Source: Bettongia penicillata ogilbyi
Lineage: Eukaryota; Chordata; Mammalia; Diprotodontia; Potoroidae
Direction: 5' to 3'
NCBI GenBank assembly: GCA_023548195.1
Contig: JAJHZJ010000751.1
Coordinates: 803,501 to 867,500 of the forward strand
DNA length: 64,000 nt
Each line of letters opens with the position of its first letter. Position 1 is the first letter of the stretch. Made by a program: the position numbers and the translations under genes. A model generated the notes under the pieces. The model was not told the origin of the DNA. It made no database searches and worked only from the letters and a program-made list of their open reading frames with translations. Shown piece by piece: positions 23,195-35,599 of the stretch.

Positions 23195-23375
23195 TAGATT
23201 GTAAGCTTGTTAAGGGTAATGACAGTTTTCTTTTTGTTTTTTGATCTCTAGTACCTTTGAGGAAACATGAGTGGGGGAGAGGGGTTTAGGAGTTAGGGAA
23301 CTCACTAAGATCTCTGGGCTAAATTTCATTCTTCCAATGCTTAGTACAGTGTCTTCCCTGTAGTAGATGCTTAAT
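23195..23375 (+). repeat. Ancient interspersed repeat tail
   Basis: It contains gattgtaagcttgttaaggg, a T-rich stretch, ctctagtacc, and then cttagtacagtgtcttcc and gtagatgcttaatt. It is of the same type as 7031-7130 and 24230-24295. Confidence 0.55.
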
Positions 23376-23404
23376 TTAAAAAAAAAATAGTTTGGAGGAA
23401 GATT

Positions 23405-23500
23405 GTAATGCTCCTTAAATGTCGAGTGTAAATTATTTTATGTTTATATATAATATATAAATATTTTATGTTTATATATAAAATAAAAAAATATTTATTT
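23405..23500. repeat. AT-rich imperfect tandem duplication
   Basis: A unit of about 33 bases containing ttttatgtttatatata occurs twice in tandem. It is followed by a short CA/CACT tract at about 23567-23612. Confidence 0.75.
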
Positions 23501-23932
23501 AGAATATTCAGAATAGAGCTGATGACATGATACATATCTATAAGGATATCTATATATCTAGCTACACACACAAAGAGATACACAGACACACACACTCACA
23601 CACACTCACATCACAATATAAATTCCACAATAATGCCCCAGATAATTTCATCCTGGAAGATCACTTCAGTCCTAAAATTCACATCATAGCTATATTTTCA
23701 GACCACCAGCGTCTCCCTTTGACAGGATGCCTTCTCCCAAAATATTCATTTAAGGGCATCCAAGACAGGCATCTCAATTTCTTACCAGGTTTCAATCTAG
23801 ACTCTTCTATCATCATTTTGTATAAAGTACATTTCTCCTCCACTACTTGCCTTCTATTTCTTCCTTCATTAAAATATAAATTATTTGAGGACAAGAACTG
23901 TTTCTTTTTGTTTGTAATTGTTTTCAAGAGAG

Positions 23933-24039
23933 AAGGAAGGAAGGAAGGAAGGAAGGAAGGAAGGAAGGAAGGAAGGAAGGAAGGAAGGAAGGAAGGAAGG
24001 AAGGAAGGAAGGAAGGAAGGAAGGAAGGAAGGAAGGAAA
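23933..24039. repeat. (GGAA)n microsatellite, about 26 units
   Basis: Uninterrupted GGAA tetranucleotides cover roughly 107 bases. It is flanked by pieces of an ancient repeat tail. Confidence 0.97.
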
Positions 24040-24229
24040 TCCTTGGGACAATTGTGGCACATATTGGGCACTTAATGAATGTGGATGAAAAAGAATAGTC
24101 TTCTTTAAAGTCCTCAAATAAATCACGCACCATCTGGGAGCAATATGATATTTAAAAAATTGAAAGCTCACTGGAATAGGAAACAGGAGAACTAAGATCG
24201 TTGGGAGCAAGATGATTTTTAACTTTTCT

Positions 24230-24297
24230 ATTTCCCTACTTTTTAGCCCAGTGCCTGGTACGTAGTAAGCATTCAATAAATGTTTGTTCATTGATAG
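24230..24297 (+). repeat. Ancient interspersed repeat tail
   Basis: It reads tagcccagtgcctggtacgt, agtaagcattcaataaatgt, ttgttcattgat, a common mammalian repeat 3' tail. The (GGAA)n tract just upstream may have expanded within the same element. Confidence 0.6.
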
Positions 24298-24487
24298 ATG
24301 AATACATACATTTCTAACTACAAGTTTGTGTGACCTTGTGTGACTCTTTCAATGCTGATTCCACTTTCCTATTCCATTCAATTACTAATGATTTTTTTCC
24401 CTAAAACCTACCATAGGAAATATGCCTCTAGAGAATTCCTTGCTCAAAGTTTCCTCACCACCCCTCCCAAAGAGCAGTATTTTTGTT

Positions 24488-24683
24488 AATAGAAGTAGCT
24501 AGATGGTGTCAGTGGACAGAGCACTGTATTTTGAGACAGGGACACCTGAGTCCAAATTTTGATCCTTGTAAGTTACTTATCCTCTCTTCCTTCATCCATA
24601 AAATTGAAAGAAAAAGAGCAATTATGTCATTGGTTCAAATGAGATTGCATCTATAAAGTTCTTTGCAAATCTTAAGGTGCCAT
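24488..24683 (+). repeat. MIR-type SINE
   Basis: It shows the sense order of a marsupial MIR: agtagctagatggtgtcagt, ggacagagcactg, ctgagtccaaattttgat, gtaagttacttatcctctct, then aagttctttgcaaatcttaa and gtgccatataaatg. Confidence 0.75.
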
Positions 24684-24820
24684 ATAAATGTGTTTTTATT
24701 ATTAAATTATTATTATTAATAATTTGTTACCATCAATTTTATTAATATTAATTATTAAATAATATTGTTATTGATAATTATTAAATTATATTAAATTTTT
24801 ATTATTATTATTAAAAAGAG
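24684..24820. repeat. (TTA)n-rich low-complexity tract
   Basis: TTA/AAT triplets with interruptions, directly after the MIR tail. Confidence 0.85.
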
Positions 24821-26434
24821 TTTTGCTTTCTTGAAAATTCAATTAAAACAAGAGCCTGCATTATCAGATATGACAGACAAATCTAGATCTATACCTGACA
24901 GTAGATTCAATTATGTTTTAGAAAAAGGACAGCACTTACCATTCCAGCTTTTCCTGAAACAAATAATTTTAATGTCAATATTATTTCAGTGATGCTGTAT
25001 GACTGAGAGTCATAGAGACCTACATTCTCAGAGGAATCCAAGTTGAAGGTCATCACTGATATGAGTAAACTACTCTAGATTACCAAATTATACAAGAGTT
25101 TATTGAGTCTCTAGTTATAGAGGTATAACCACCAAAGCAGGTACAGAGGTCAAAAAGAACAACAGATGAAAGAGTTTGCATGCTCCAATGGAATCCAGAA
25201 AGAGTGGGAAGATCCAGAAGACCATTCTAAAACTAGAAGAGATCTAGGGAATCCTAATTAGATATCTTGCAGAGAATTTATTTGTAGAAATACTTAATTC
25301 AGAATCTTACAGAATGAGAATACATGAATATATGATGAACTACATTGTTGGAGAAACTATACACATCACTGAGATTCCAGACCCATAACAGCATCAAGGT
25401 ACTTCACTTTAAAAATTTGTTCAAAATATAATTTTGCACAATAAAAGAAAAAAAGTTCTTCAAAAAGTGTCTTTTGAGGTCCGTCTAGCAAACACAAGCC
25501 ATGCAAGTTTATGAGGAGTTACTAAAGGGAAGATTGTACACATATTTCAGGAACTTTTTAATAGCAATTAGAACCAGTAATTTGAATTATCTTCCTCTGA
25601 TAGTATACCCCTTGCCAAAAGCTACCCAGTGCTCAATGCAGGTCCCAATCTCTCCTTTGAGGGAGAGACAGGAGATGTCTTAGATTAGGCAAGTTAAACA
25701 ACTGCTATTGTCACAACCATCGGGTCCTTTTGGAAATTGGTGAAGATAGTTGAACATCCATAACACAAAAATCCCAGGATTTTCAGATTCCCAGATCAAC
25801 CAATCCTGTCACCAAATGGGTTCATGAAGCAATCACCCAGGAAAATATGCTAGAGATCTGACCTGAAAAATTACCTCTGCAGGTATTACCGTCCCCCTAC
25901 CTTCTCACAAAAGATATCTACTGAAGACCCAAAAAGCAAAACAACAGCAAATCTGTCCATGCTGTTAATGTCCTTGGCACTATAAAAGAGTTTCATATTA
26001 GCAATGGATAGAGTTTTATTAATGGCAATAATATTGAACAAGATACATTTCCACCTACTTTACCCTGTAACAATCTAAGACCTACTGGGTATTTCTCTAT
26101 GACTTGCTGCTACACCTTCCAATATATCATCTCTCCCAAAGTGAGTTCCATGAGAGCAAAGTCAAGTCTTGCTTTTCCCTCTCTTTTGTCTGTGTCAATT
26201 GCTTTGTTCTGTTAATAGTAAGTGTTTACTTGTTTTTAAGTTAAACTTTAATTCATTCATTTGTTCATTCATTGTTAAATGTGTTTACTCATTAATCATG
26301 ACATCTTTCTTAATTACTATACATATGAACTATCTATTATTTGCCATCATACCATGTGATCATATTTCTTTGGCTTTATAAAGTTATATAATTCTTCATG
26401 TATTAATTTCCCAATTAATGTAAAACCTCCCTGA
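24821..26434. other. Unique sequence, no gene seen
   Basis: No identifiable coding or RNA feature. The stretch 26150-26280 (gagagcaaagtcaagtcttg and onward) faintly resembles an ancient repeat tail. Confidence 0.45.
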
Positions 26435-26592
26435 TAATATTATTATATTTAATTATATATTATATATAATATAATATTTAATTATACCATAATTATATAT
26501 CTATATAATAATCACATTATAATTATTATATATTATATATAACTATATAATAATTATAATATTATAATTATTATATAATTATATGTTTTATA
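26435..26592. repeat. AT-rich low-complexity tract
   Basis: Almost pure A/T with repeated TATATAAT and ATAATTAT units; strongly self-complementary. Confidence 0.9.
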
Positions 26593-26619
26593 TTTACATT
26601 CCCAATAGCACCCAGAATA

Positions 26620-26890
26620 GTACTTTGGAAATAATGAGCACTCAAAAAACATTTGGAATGAATTAAACATATTTAATCTCTTAACACTTTGAAAACATTG
26701 CTTTATGTCATATTCACAACATTGAGAATAAAGCACTTCACGTATGATTATTCCATTATACAAGTAAGAAAATTGAGGCTCAAAGACTTTAGGTGACTTG
26801 TCTAGGATCACTCAGTTACGAAATATCTGAAGTGAGATTTGAACCCAAGTATTTTTTCTTTAAGCCAAGTATTCCCTGTCACTACTATGT
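26620..26890 (-). repeat. MIR-type SINE, reverse orientation
   Basis: On the plus strand it reads gcactcaaaaaacatttgga, aacactttgaaaacattgct, ttatacaagtaagaaaattg, aggtgacttgtctagga and gtgagatttgaacccaagta. These are the reverse complements of the MIR tail, core and head, in order. Confidence 0.75.
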
Positions 26891-27000
26891 CCCATAACTT
26901 CCACTGGGGGCTTCCCTTCAATCATATATAAGTTTCCATAGCAAAATTAACATTTTGTAAGTGAGCCATTACTTGTCCATCCCTCATTTTCAAAGATAAT

Positions 27001-27045
27001 GTCTCTCTCTCTTTCTTTCTGTCTATCTCTCTCCCTCTCTCTCTT
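27001..27045. repeat. (TC)n tract
   Basis: CT-rich dinucleotide repeat with TTTC interruptions. Confidence 0.9.
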
Positions 27046-27179
27046 TGTTTGCTCCACTATGAAACATGTACATTGAGTAGTCAATTTCTTAAAAGCATTG
27101 ATTAAATATCAAATACGTGCCAGGCACTGAGAGGAAATAATAGCAATTGTATCTGTAATTAAATTGAGAGAACTCCATT

Positions 27180-27350
27180 TACTGATACTGGCTGTTAGCA
27201 TCTTGATTTTTAGTCTTAGAGGGTGACCTAGGACGTAGAATACTTAAGAGAATTACTGAGTCACATATCCAGTACTAATCAGAGGCAGGATGTGAACTCA
27301 AGTCTTCCCAGTTATGAGAATGGCTATACATCCACCATGCCATCTTGCTT
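27180..27350 (-). repeat. MIR-type SINE fragment, reverse orientation
   Basis: It ends in gcaggatgtgaactcaagtc, ttcccagttatgagaatgg and catgccatcttgcttctaa, the reverse of a MIR head. The core is strongly diverged. Confidence 0.55.
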
Positions 27351-27431
27351 CTAACAGCCATTAGACAAAGACAAAAATGAAGCAGTCACTAGAATCAAAA
27401 AAATTATATCATTTGAGTGAAAACAACATAC

Positions 27432-27476
27432 ATACACACACACACACATACACATACACATATATATATATGTTTA
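27432..27476. repeat. (CA)n/(TA)n microsatellite
   Basis: Short CA and TA dinucleotide array. Confidence 0.9.
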
Positions 27477-28570
27477 CAGAATAAATAATAAATAAATTCA
27501 AGTTAAGTACTGCAAGAATATGATGCTTTTATAAACATCACATTGAACATACATGCTACTTGACTTTCCTTTATGCTGTGCAGATTGGCTCAGTGAGACA
27601 CTTCAGAGGCCTATCATTTATCCTTATAACAAATTAGGAATTAAGGGTAAGAATTCTCCATATTAAATCTTTGAAAACTTCTGGATTTGCCTGCACAGTG
27701 TAAAAGTTTTGATTTCTAACATCAACTAGAATCTCTTGGTCAGACAAAATTATTCAGAAGAGAACCCAGCTGCTTCTGCATTTTTGTATGTGTGTGACCC
27801 CAAAGCTGGAATGTTTCACATGGTTTTAGGTTTCCATGTAGAAGTTTTGCACAGCTGTGCTATCAAATGAAGTACCACCTGTCCTAATCACCGGAACAAT
27901 ATGTCCTCTGTCCCACATAGAGTAACAGATGAGTTGGGCACCAGCCTGATGTCATAATCTCCTAAATTTTGTCATATGCAGCTTTATCCACCCTTTCCAA
28001 GCTCACAACTCATTTTCTCTGATGGCATATTTTGTCCTAAATGAATAAATGGCACTTTCATTAGATATCCCTATCACTGGTCATATGGGATTTTCATTTG
28101 AATTACTTAAGACTTATTATATGATGTTCTAACTCATTTGGTAAACTGTCAATCCATTTCTCAAATTTCTGTCTAAAAATTGCAACCAATACTGAGAAAT
28201 TCACAGAGGATAAACATGTTCCTCTTGAGTATTTATATCTTTGGGGGAATTTTCTAGTGTGAGTTCAAAATAACAGCACTCTGCACATATGCAAATGTAG
28301 CTCTTTAACTATGGAATGCCAGTGATATTTGAACTGAATGTGTCTAAAGTATTTATTATATTTAAGATGATCAGTATGAAATAGTGAATTGGACTTATTT
28401 ACCATTTAAGTCAAAAATGGTTTGCACTTGGCTTTACTGGAGAGATTTCCTATAGTAGCAGCTCTCTATGCCAGCAAAATATGTGTGTGCATATATATAT
28501 GTGTGTATGTATGTATATAAAATATATATAAACATATAGAATTATCTGCATATGTGTGTTATTGTACTTG
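27477..28570. other. Unique sequence, no gene seen
   Basis: Nothing was recognised apart from a short TG/TA microsatellite at about 28488-28535. Confidence 0.45.
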
Positions 28571-28574
28571 TACA

Positions 28575-28812
28575 ATGTTGTAGCTAAAAGTTCTGGATTT
28601 GGAAAGTTCAAGTTCAAATCCTGCCTCAAACATTCACTATGTCTGTGACTATGGGAAAGCCACTTTATTTCTCTCCGCTTTGCTTTCCTCACCTACAAAA
28701 ATGGGGATAACAACATAACCTACCTCACAAGGTTGTTCTGTAGATCCAATAAGATAACAGATCGCAGTAGTTTCCAAGTCCTTAGGCACTATATCTTGTT
28801 GCTGCAGTTATA
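28575..28812 (+). repeat. MIR-type SINE
   Basis: Sense order: gttcaagttcaaatcctgcc, tctgtgactatgggaaagcc, ctttcctcacctacaaaaat, ggggataacaacataaccta, cctcacaaggttgttctg and tccaataagataacagat. It is one of the better-preserved MIR copies in the window. Confidence 0.8.
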
Positions 28813-29535
28813 TTGTGTGATATCTAATAATATGTTCATTTAGCAAATATTATTGAGTACTTTCATTGTAAAGAGTGAGATTAAATGCGTGGTTCTGAAT
28901 CTACTATCTTGGCAAAAACAAACAACCAAGATCATTTCCTAAGGTCCAATCTTTGTTCAAAGTTAAGGTGACCAAACTGACAAAGTCACAATCTGTTGAT
29001 ATTTGGAAACATTGACACAAGTGAAAAAAAAATACTCTTCTAGGTGAAAAAAAATACTTTTCTAGGTCCTAGCAAAGATCTAAAGTATACATGGAGCTTT
29101 TTGTCTCTCACTATATTTCTCAGTTCTACATTTATCTTCAAATAAATTAGTTTAACTCATACAAGTAACAGCATCTCAGGACAGTTAAAGGGAATCCACT
29201 TCTTGATGTCACATGATCAATTTGTATGATAATTGTATATTCAGTTTTAATAGAATCAACTGCATTTGTAAGACGGAGATAGATTCTTTCTCTATTTTCT
29301 GCCACGTTGCTCTTTCCTCAATCTTTCTGTCCTTCAAATGATAGAAGATAGAGAAAGTATTGAGGGTATTATTATGAATACACTTAAGTGAATCTCTCAT
29401 AATCTTACAAATGTAGATTGTTCTATTATAAAATTTTGTATTTAATAAAGGAATTGCACAAAATAATCACTTCAGAATTGACAGAAGAAACAAAGGGAAG
29501 TAAAATATAGAATTGACCTGCCAGAAACTTTATGT
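28813..29535. other. No gene seen; short tandem duplication
   Basis: At about 29017-29066 a unit of roughly 22 bases (gtgaaaaaaaa...cttctag) occurs twice in tandem. The remainder is unassigned. Confidence 0.45.
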
Positions 29536-29539
29536 ACAC

Positions 29540-29765
29540 CTCTGAACCAGGGCGGTTAAAACTGAAGGAAGAATGGAGTGAGATGACCTTAACCAAGGAC
29601 TTTAAATATCTGAAAATTTTTCACACAGGATGGCCGCCAGCTGCACTTTATCTATCTGAGGACTGAATAAGAGGAAATGGGTTTAAGCTGAGGGATTTAG
29701 GTTCAATCTGAAAAATAATTTCCTTCTAATGAGAATTAGAAACTGAATGTTTTAGAACAGTGAAC
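29540..29765 (+). repeat. CR1/L3-type LINE 3' fragment
   Basis: Degenerate matches to the CR1/L3 3' region: gactttaaatatctgaaaat, agaggaaatgggtttaagc, gggatttaggttcaatctga, aataatttccttctaatgag. A second such copy is at 32395-32540. Confidence 0.5.
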
Positions 29766-30149
29766 TTGGCTGTGATTGACTGAGCAAAGTTTCTACAATT
29801 TCATTAGAAAACTCATCTCCTTTGAGAATAACAGACGGGCAGACAAAGAACTGCTTTTGAGTTTACAGAATGTTATGAAACCCAGATTGGGGCCTCTAGT
29901 TTGTTAGATATATACTCTATGAAAGTTTTATCAAAGAGTATAAACAAGAATCATGCAAAATATTAATCTATGGATGAGTGGCCATCTGGAACAGTAACAG
30001 AAGTATCCATACCAACAATATCTCAGGTCCCTTAAATATTAAGGAAATGTAAAATGAGAGGCCTTAAGCAGGAATTCTGGTCAGCTCCCCTAAACAGAAT
30101 GGAAATGAAAATAATAGGAATATAGATTAGGAATCTGAAGATACCTTAG

Positions 30150-30365
30150 AGGTTCAAGAACATAGTATCACAGAATTAGAAATTAAAAGGACCTTAGAGG
30201 CCACTGAGACTAAACCCTCCATTTTCCAGATGAAAAAGGAAATGATTTTCAGAGAGTTGGCCACTCTCCCTGTGTCACATAGCATATAAATGCCTATAGA
30301 AAGACTTCCCTTAAGGTCTTCCTAACTCCAAGCCCATTGCTCAACTGACTATACTGCCTACATTA
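30150..30365 (+). repeat. CR1/L3-type and MIR-like fragment
   Basis: It begins with the CR1/L3 phrase tatcacagaattagaaatta, aaaggaccttagaggccact. It continues with the MIR-like run ccattttccagatgaaaaag. The two may be separate insertions. Confidence 0.5.
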
Positions 30366-30424
30366 GGAATAAAATGAGGACTCAAACACACCATTTTTAG
30401 ATTAGTGTTTTCAGGTCTTTTGGA

Positions 30425-30720
30425 GTGGAGACATTAGAGAAGCTCAGAACTGGAAGGGACTGCAGTGGCCAGTTAGTCCAAAGAATACCTGGAAGAAAAT
30501 TCCTTCTGCATTATACCTGACACATGAGCATCGCATCCTAACTTCTTTTCAAGACCTCCAAAGAAGATGAACTGATCACATCCCAAGGCAATTATTTCTA
30601 CTTTGGGATGCTTCTAACTCTAACAAAAATTTGGGCTGATACCAAGTCTAACTTTGCCTGTGTGCAACTTTACTCCAACCCTTTGGGTTCTGCCCTCAGG
30701 GGGCAAATAGAACACACCCT
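30425..30720 (+). repeat. CR1/L3-type LINE 3' fragment
   Basis: Phrase order: agaagctcagaactggaagg, gactgcagtggccagttagt, then aagacctccaaagaagatga. It resembles the CR1/L3 3' region, and a further CR1/L3 scrap occurs at about 30985-31030 (aatcatagaatgtcagagta). Confidence 0.5.
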
Positions 30721-32019
30721 CTTTGACTTGAGCGACATTATCTGCTTTTCTTACATTGTTATAGCTACTTAAATACTAGGTTTTATAAATTGTCTTGAAG
30801 ATTGGAAAGAAAATAATTTTGTGGCACTAATTGACATAAGAAGCCACCAAATCTAGTCTAGCAATGGGAAATATCTTGTTTGACCACAAAGATTTGCCAT
30901 TGCTTATAAGGCAGTTATTCAGTAGCTAGCAAGATTCTTTTTTGAATATATAGGGGAAAGGGGGAATAGATTAATGTCTTTTTTGCATAATCATAGAATG
31001 TCAGAGTAGAAAGGAACCCAAGTGGCCATATTAACAACTAAACTAAAGGTCGAGAATATTTGATTGGACTTGAATTCTGTTGGGAAGACTAAGTAAGGAG
31101 AAAAGTTGATCACAAGAAAAGAAATAGTTGAGAATAAAGATTTTTAACATACAAAATGGAAGAGGGTCAAGAGGACATGGGGCAAGGATTGTAGTTCTAG
31201 AGAAAAATAAATAAATTAGATCCCTGCAAATACACATGCATAACATATTGGATCATCAATCCTTTCCTATGTTTACTTATTTCCTTGAGACATTTGTTTT
31301 AACTGACTCATCATGAAGAAATATCAACACTTTGTTTATCAATTCAATAAAAGCTAAGGACACATGCATATTTTCTTTAAAAGATTAAAATGATCATATA
31401 ATGGATATGTACTAGCCATCTTTTCTGGCATGTAAATACTGTTGACATTTGCTTTACTGCACAGTTTAATGTTTCTGTAATGCTCTGTAGTGTACCAAGT
31501 GCATTGTATGATAATAAACACCTCCCTACTACTAAGAAGTCTCTATGGAATTTATTCTATTATTTAGAGAAATGTCAATATGTGTCAATAGTTCAAGTAA
31601 GTCTTACATGATGGAAGGATTTGCTATTTACCTAACACTTCTATTTGCTTTGTTTTTCAATATGTTCCTAAGTTACTACCATCAGAAAAAGTGACTCTTT
31701 TTCAATGAACTTTCTTTCATGTATGAAGTAAATCTTTTTGATATTAACATTTTGTGAGGATTTCACACTTATGTCATGCTAATGATGTGTTTCTTCTCAG
31801 GAGTAATTTGGCCATGAGTTCTAACTTTCATGCTGATCCCATCTTTTCCCCCCTGAAACATAAACACATGAAATAGTGATGTTGGAAAGTTTCTCTACCT
31901 GCTCCCACTGGAATATAGGATCAGTGTGTAGTGATGATGAATAACTCTTTGTATTCAGTTCTTGGCACTACTTTTTAGGGGAGAAATCAGCAAAGGCAAA
32001 CGTAGTGATATGTTGCCAA
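30721..32019. other. Unique sequence, no gene seen
   Basis: No open frame or repeat of note apart from the CR1/L3 scrap near 31000. Confidence 0.45.
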
Positions 32020-32175
32020 GATCATATATTTACAAGGCAACTCAGAGGTTATCAAGTGCAACCTTCTCATTTTACAGATGGGAAAATTGACATTCAAGCA
32101 GGATAAGTGACTTCTCTATATCACACAGTTAGTAGGTCTCTGACTCAGGATGCATGATTCTAAGTCAGTAATGGT
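32020..32175 (-). repeat. MIR-type SINE, reverse orientation
   Basis: It reads cattttacagatgggaaaat, gataagtgacttctct, cacacagttagtaggtct and ctgactcaggatgcatgatt, the reverse of a MIR core and head. Confidence 0.65.
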
Positions 32176-32394
32176 CAACTCCCTTTACTCAGCAATATGC
32201 TGCTTTTCAATGGAGACAGATTTGGAAGATATGTCAACAAATGTAAAGAACTGGGGATAGTCAAGAGAAGAAAAGAAAGAAGAACATGAATATTATCTTC
32301 AAAAAACTTGACACTGACGTATTGAAGATGGAGCAAATTCTTCTGCATTTGGTCCAGAGTACAGAAATGGATCAATGAAGAAAGAAGTTCCTAA

Positions 32395-32540
32395 AACACA
32401 GATTTCAGCTCAATATAAAAACACTTTCCTAACAACAAGAGCTATCAAAAAGTGGAACGGACAGCCTCAGGTGATAGCGCATTCCTTCTTGCATTAAGGT
32501 GAGGATGAATGATCACTTGCAAGAGAGTATTATAAAGGAA
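32395..32540 (+). repeat. CR1/L3-type LINE 3' fragment
   Basis: It contains the CR1/L3 order gatttcagctcaatataaaa, acactttcctaacaacaaga, gctatcaaaaagtggaacgg and a ggatgaatgatcactt segment. Confidence 0.65.
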
Positions 32541-32555
32541 ACCACTGTACTAGGT

Positions 32556-32783
32556 CAGTGGTATTAAATTCAAATAAAAATGAGGGTCATTAAATTGTAC
32601 ATAAGAATCTTCATGGGACACATTGATTAAGAAAACCAAAAAATAACATTTTCTGTGTTCTATCATATTTCTATTTTGTTAAATATTTTTCCCAATTACA
32701 TTTTGATCTAGGTATGGCCACAATTGAAAATGTCATGCTCTCATCTAGATAGTCAGTGGGCCAGATGTTTGACACCTTTGCTG
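32556..32783. mobile_element. hAT-type non-autonomous DNA transposon
   Basis: Left terminus cagtggtattaaattc and right terminus gtttgacacctttgctg are imperfect inverted repeats of the hAT/Charlie type (consensus cagtggtgtcaaac). The interior is AT-rich with no coding frame, length about 228 bp. A clean 8-bp target duplication was not found, so the exact ends are provisional. Confidence 0.65.
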
Positions 32784-32934
32784 TAGATGAACAGTGAGAT
32801 CTGGGAATTTTGTTAACCATAATTACTTCAAAATTACATTATTGTCTATAAACATCCTTAAAAACCAATTTGAAACCAATCAAGAACACGTAAACAATGT
32901 AGATATTTGATAAAAAGTAATTTACAACTATAAT

Positions 32935-33090
32935 TGCAAAAGATGTAGCATAGAGCAATGGATAGAGAGCTCTAGCTAGTGTCAGGAAGCCATGAGTTCA
33001 AACCTTCTCTGATATATTTTAATTATGTGACTCTGGGCAAGTCTTCAGTGCCTCAGGAAACTGAGTTTATAAAATAGATAGCATGTATCT
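32935..33090 (+). repeat. MIR-type SINE fragment
   Basis: Sense order: gatgtagcatagagcaatgg, atagagagctctagc, catgagttcaaacctt, tgtgactctgggcaagtct and gcctcaggaaactga. Confidence 0.65.
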
Positions 33091-33144
33091 GCATTGGTAG
33101 ATATAGTTTTCTTATCTAGGATTATCTACAGTTAATGAAATAAC

Positions 33145-33255
33145 ATGGGAAGTGATATAGAATGATACTTGGAGTCAGGAAGACATGGAGATCTCTCTCC
33201 TGTCGTGGCTGGTTATGTGACCAAAGGTAATCCACTTTTCTGGTCCTCAGAAAAT
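33145..33255 (+). repeat. MIR-type SINE fragment
   Basis: A second, more diverged MIR lies just downstream of the previous one: cttggagtcaggaagacatg, ggctggttatgtgaccaaag, cacttttctggtcctcag. Confidence 0.5.
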
Positions 33256-33939
33256 ATTCTAAGAATCTTGATTATAAGTGAGTTGCGGCATACCCAGGAG
33301 TTGATTTTTTTTAACGGGTAACACAATTATAACATCATAAATGTAGGACTGGCAGCTAGAAGTCAACACAATTTTACAGAGGAGGAAAAATGTCTTTGAT
33401 AGATCATAAAGCAATCTCCACTCCAAAATTGTCTATTTAATATTCAGTTTAACTTCACTTTTTTGAGGTTTCAATATTTTTGTGAGATTCTTCAGCATAT
33501 AAATGAGCTACATTATAAAAGTGAGTTATCAATAATACTATTTGGAGCTCAAAACATGTTATAACGTAGAAACAAGAGTGGAGATGATGATTAGATGTTG
33601 TCTAGAAAAGTTTACTTAACGTGTGTTGCCTCTATTCTAATATTGCAATTGCATCCTTGATATCAGATTTCATCGATATGGTCCCTCCCATAAAAATGTG
33701 GATCTCAGCATATGTCTGCCTATCCTGTATATGTTTCTTGAATATTCTCCCATTGGGGTCCCACAGTTTTCTACCATGATCTTAATACTATATTGATACA
33801 AATGGAGCTTTCAGGCTTTCCATTAGTAATTCTTTGCTCTTACTTTTTGACAAATCTTTCATTTTTGAGGCATTAATTTCTCTGGTGACATTCCTATGCA
33901 ATGTGCAATATGCCAGACCCTATCCATATCTACCATATA
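33256..33939. other. No gene seen
   Basis: AT-rich unique sequence; nothing recognised. Confidence 0.45.
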
Positions 33940-34175
33940 ACAATAGTAGCAGTTTTCATTTCTATAAAGCTCTATTTGCAACTTTTTATGTAGCGTTTAT
34001 CTGATTGTCACAACACACCTGAAATCCATTATTGCTATTTAACAACTGAGTAACCTAAGGCTGAGAATAAGTGATTTATCCAAGGTTATACAGCTATTGT
34101 GAGAGAGGCTATATTTTAAGCCTGATTCTCCTCCAAATCCAGGACTCTATCCTTTAGGCCACCTAGCTGCCACCA
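33940..34175 (-). repeat. MIR-type SINE, reverse orientation, nearly full length
   Basis: It runs from agtagcagttttcatttcta (tail) through tataaagctctatttgcaac, cacaacacacctgaaatcc, gtgatttatccaaggttata and cagctattgtgag to ccacctagctgcc, the reverse of the tRNA-like start of marsupial MIR-type SINEs. Confidence 0.8.
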
Positions 34176-34913
34176 TCATTTCTAGTGGTGTTATCCTCAA
34201 ATTCACTCTTTAAAGGTTATAATGTTTCCTGTCATAATCATGTGAAATCACCAGAAAATGCATGTTTATTTCTAGTAGAAACTTATGGTTCTTGAAACTA
34301 TTACACAATTTTCCAAAGGAAATATGTGTTTTTCTATAGGAAATATGTTGAGTTTCAAATTGGGACTCTCAGGCATAAAGACAGGCTATAGTGGAATTAA
34401 GAGTTTATCTTCCTTCTTTCTATCCTATCTTCCAGACAGGAAAAAGAGTAAAAGGGAGTATTGTTGGTGAGCAGTCTCCATATTTTCTGGGAATAATAAG
34501 GCAAGGTCCTTAGCTGAGTGGGCAGGAGGTAGTTATATAATGAGAAGCTGAAGGCAAGGTTTAGAAGAGCCACTGTGAGGAGTGTGATAGCAAATTGATC
34601 AGGACAAATTGCTATTGTTTTTGTTATTGTTATTGTTGTTGTGTGGCTTTTTATTCATACCTTACTCTTTATGATCCTATTTCGGGCTTTCTTGGAAAAG
34701 ATACTGGAATGGTTTGACATTTCCTTCTCTAGTTCAATGATCTAAAGGTTGTTAAAAGCATCAGCAGGAAGAAGTCATGTCTCAATGAGGGACAGAATAT
34801 GAAATGAAGAGGTTTAAAATGAAAGGATGGGTTCTTTTTCAATATGGAATAGGAATTCCAGATGTCACAGTACACAACACATGGAGTGGGGGATGAAGGA
34901 ATTAGTTAGATTT
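34176..34913. other. No gene seen
   Basis: Unique sequence with a small (TTG)n tract at about 34613-34642. No gene recognised. Confidence 0.45.
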
Positions 34914-34927
34914 AAGAAAGATATAAG
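34914..34927. repeat. Target-site duplication of half-L1, left copy
   Basis: aagaaagatataag at 34914-34927 is repeated exactly at 37739-37752 after the A-rich tail, so this half-L1 is a clean single insertion. Confidence 0.9.
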
Positions 34928-35599
34928 GGGAGAGGAGCCAAGATGGTGGAGTAGAAAGATTCACATATGCTAGCTCCGAACCCACAGCCCATAATTAACT
35001 GTCAAGAGTAACTCCCAACAAATTCTGGAGCAGGGGAAGCCACACAGCAATGGAGTGGAGGAGATTTCTGTTCCAGAGAGCCCTGAAAAACTGGAACCAA
35101 AGGTCCATCTTGCACCAGCCCAGAGCAGAGCCCAACCCTGCCCTGGTCATGGGGTCCCGAGAGGAGCAGAACTGAGCAGGCTTCAGGGATGGAATCTCTG
35201 GCGGCCGCGAAGGTCCCTCCACCCACAGGCACGCAGGTCAGTGAGAGACCCTTTCTGGCCAGCCGAGAGTGGAGTGGGGTGTCTCCATAACTCAGGCCCT
35301 CTCAGGAGGAAGCAGCAGGGGAATCAGCAGGCTAGGGGCTCCCAAAGCATGCAGGAGCTCAGTTCTGCTGGCCAAGGTCTCCGCATAAACCCCTTGAGAG
35401 AACTGAGCCTGGGAGGTGGCCCTGCCCCCACCTGAGCACCTGAATTTAATCTTACATTGGATAGCAACCCCACCCCCACTGAAAGCCCTGAGGCTGGGAA
35501 GGAGCACTTGAATCTCAGACCCCAAGCACTAGCTGGGTGGATCTACAGGTGAGGCAGGGGTGGAGAGAAATCTCAGAAGTCAAGTAACTGGCTGGGAAA

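Noticed and set aside
23527..24291. Frames of 69-182 codons with EGRK or PSFL repeats
   Set aside because: Produced by the (GGAA)n array at 23933-24039; the flanks are ancient repeat and unique sequence.
35055..35435. 126-codon frame in the half-L1 5' UTR
   Set aside because: It begins at GTG, not ATG, and the equivalent frames in the other two copies are shorter or interrupted, so it is unlikely to be a conserved upstream ORF. GC-rich 5' UTRs often stay open by chance.
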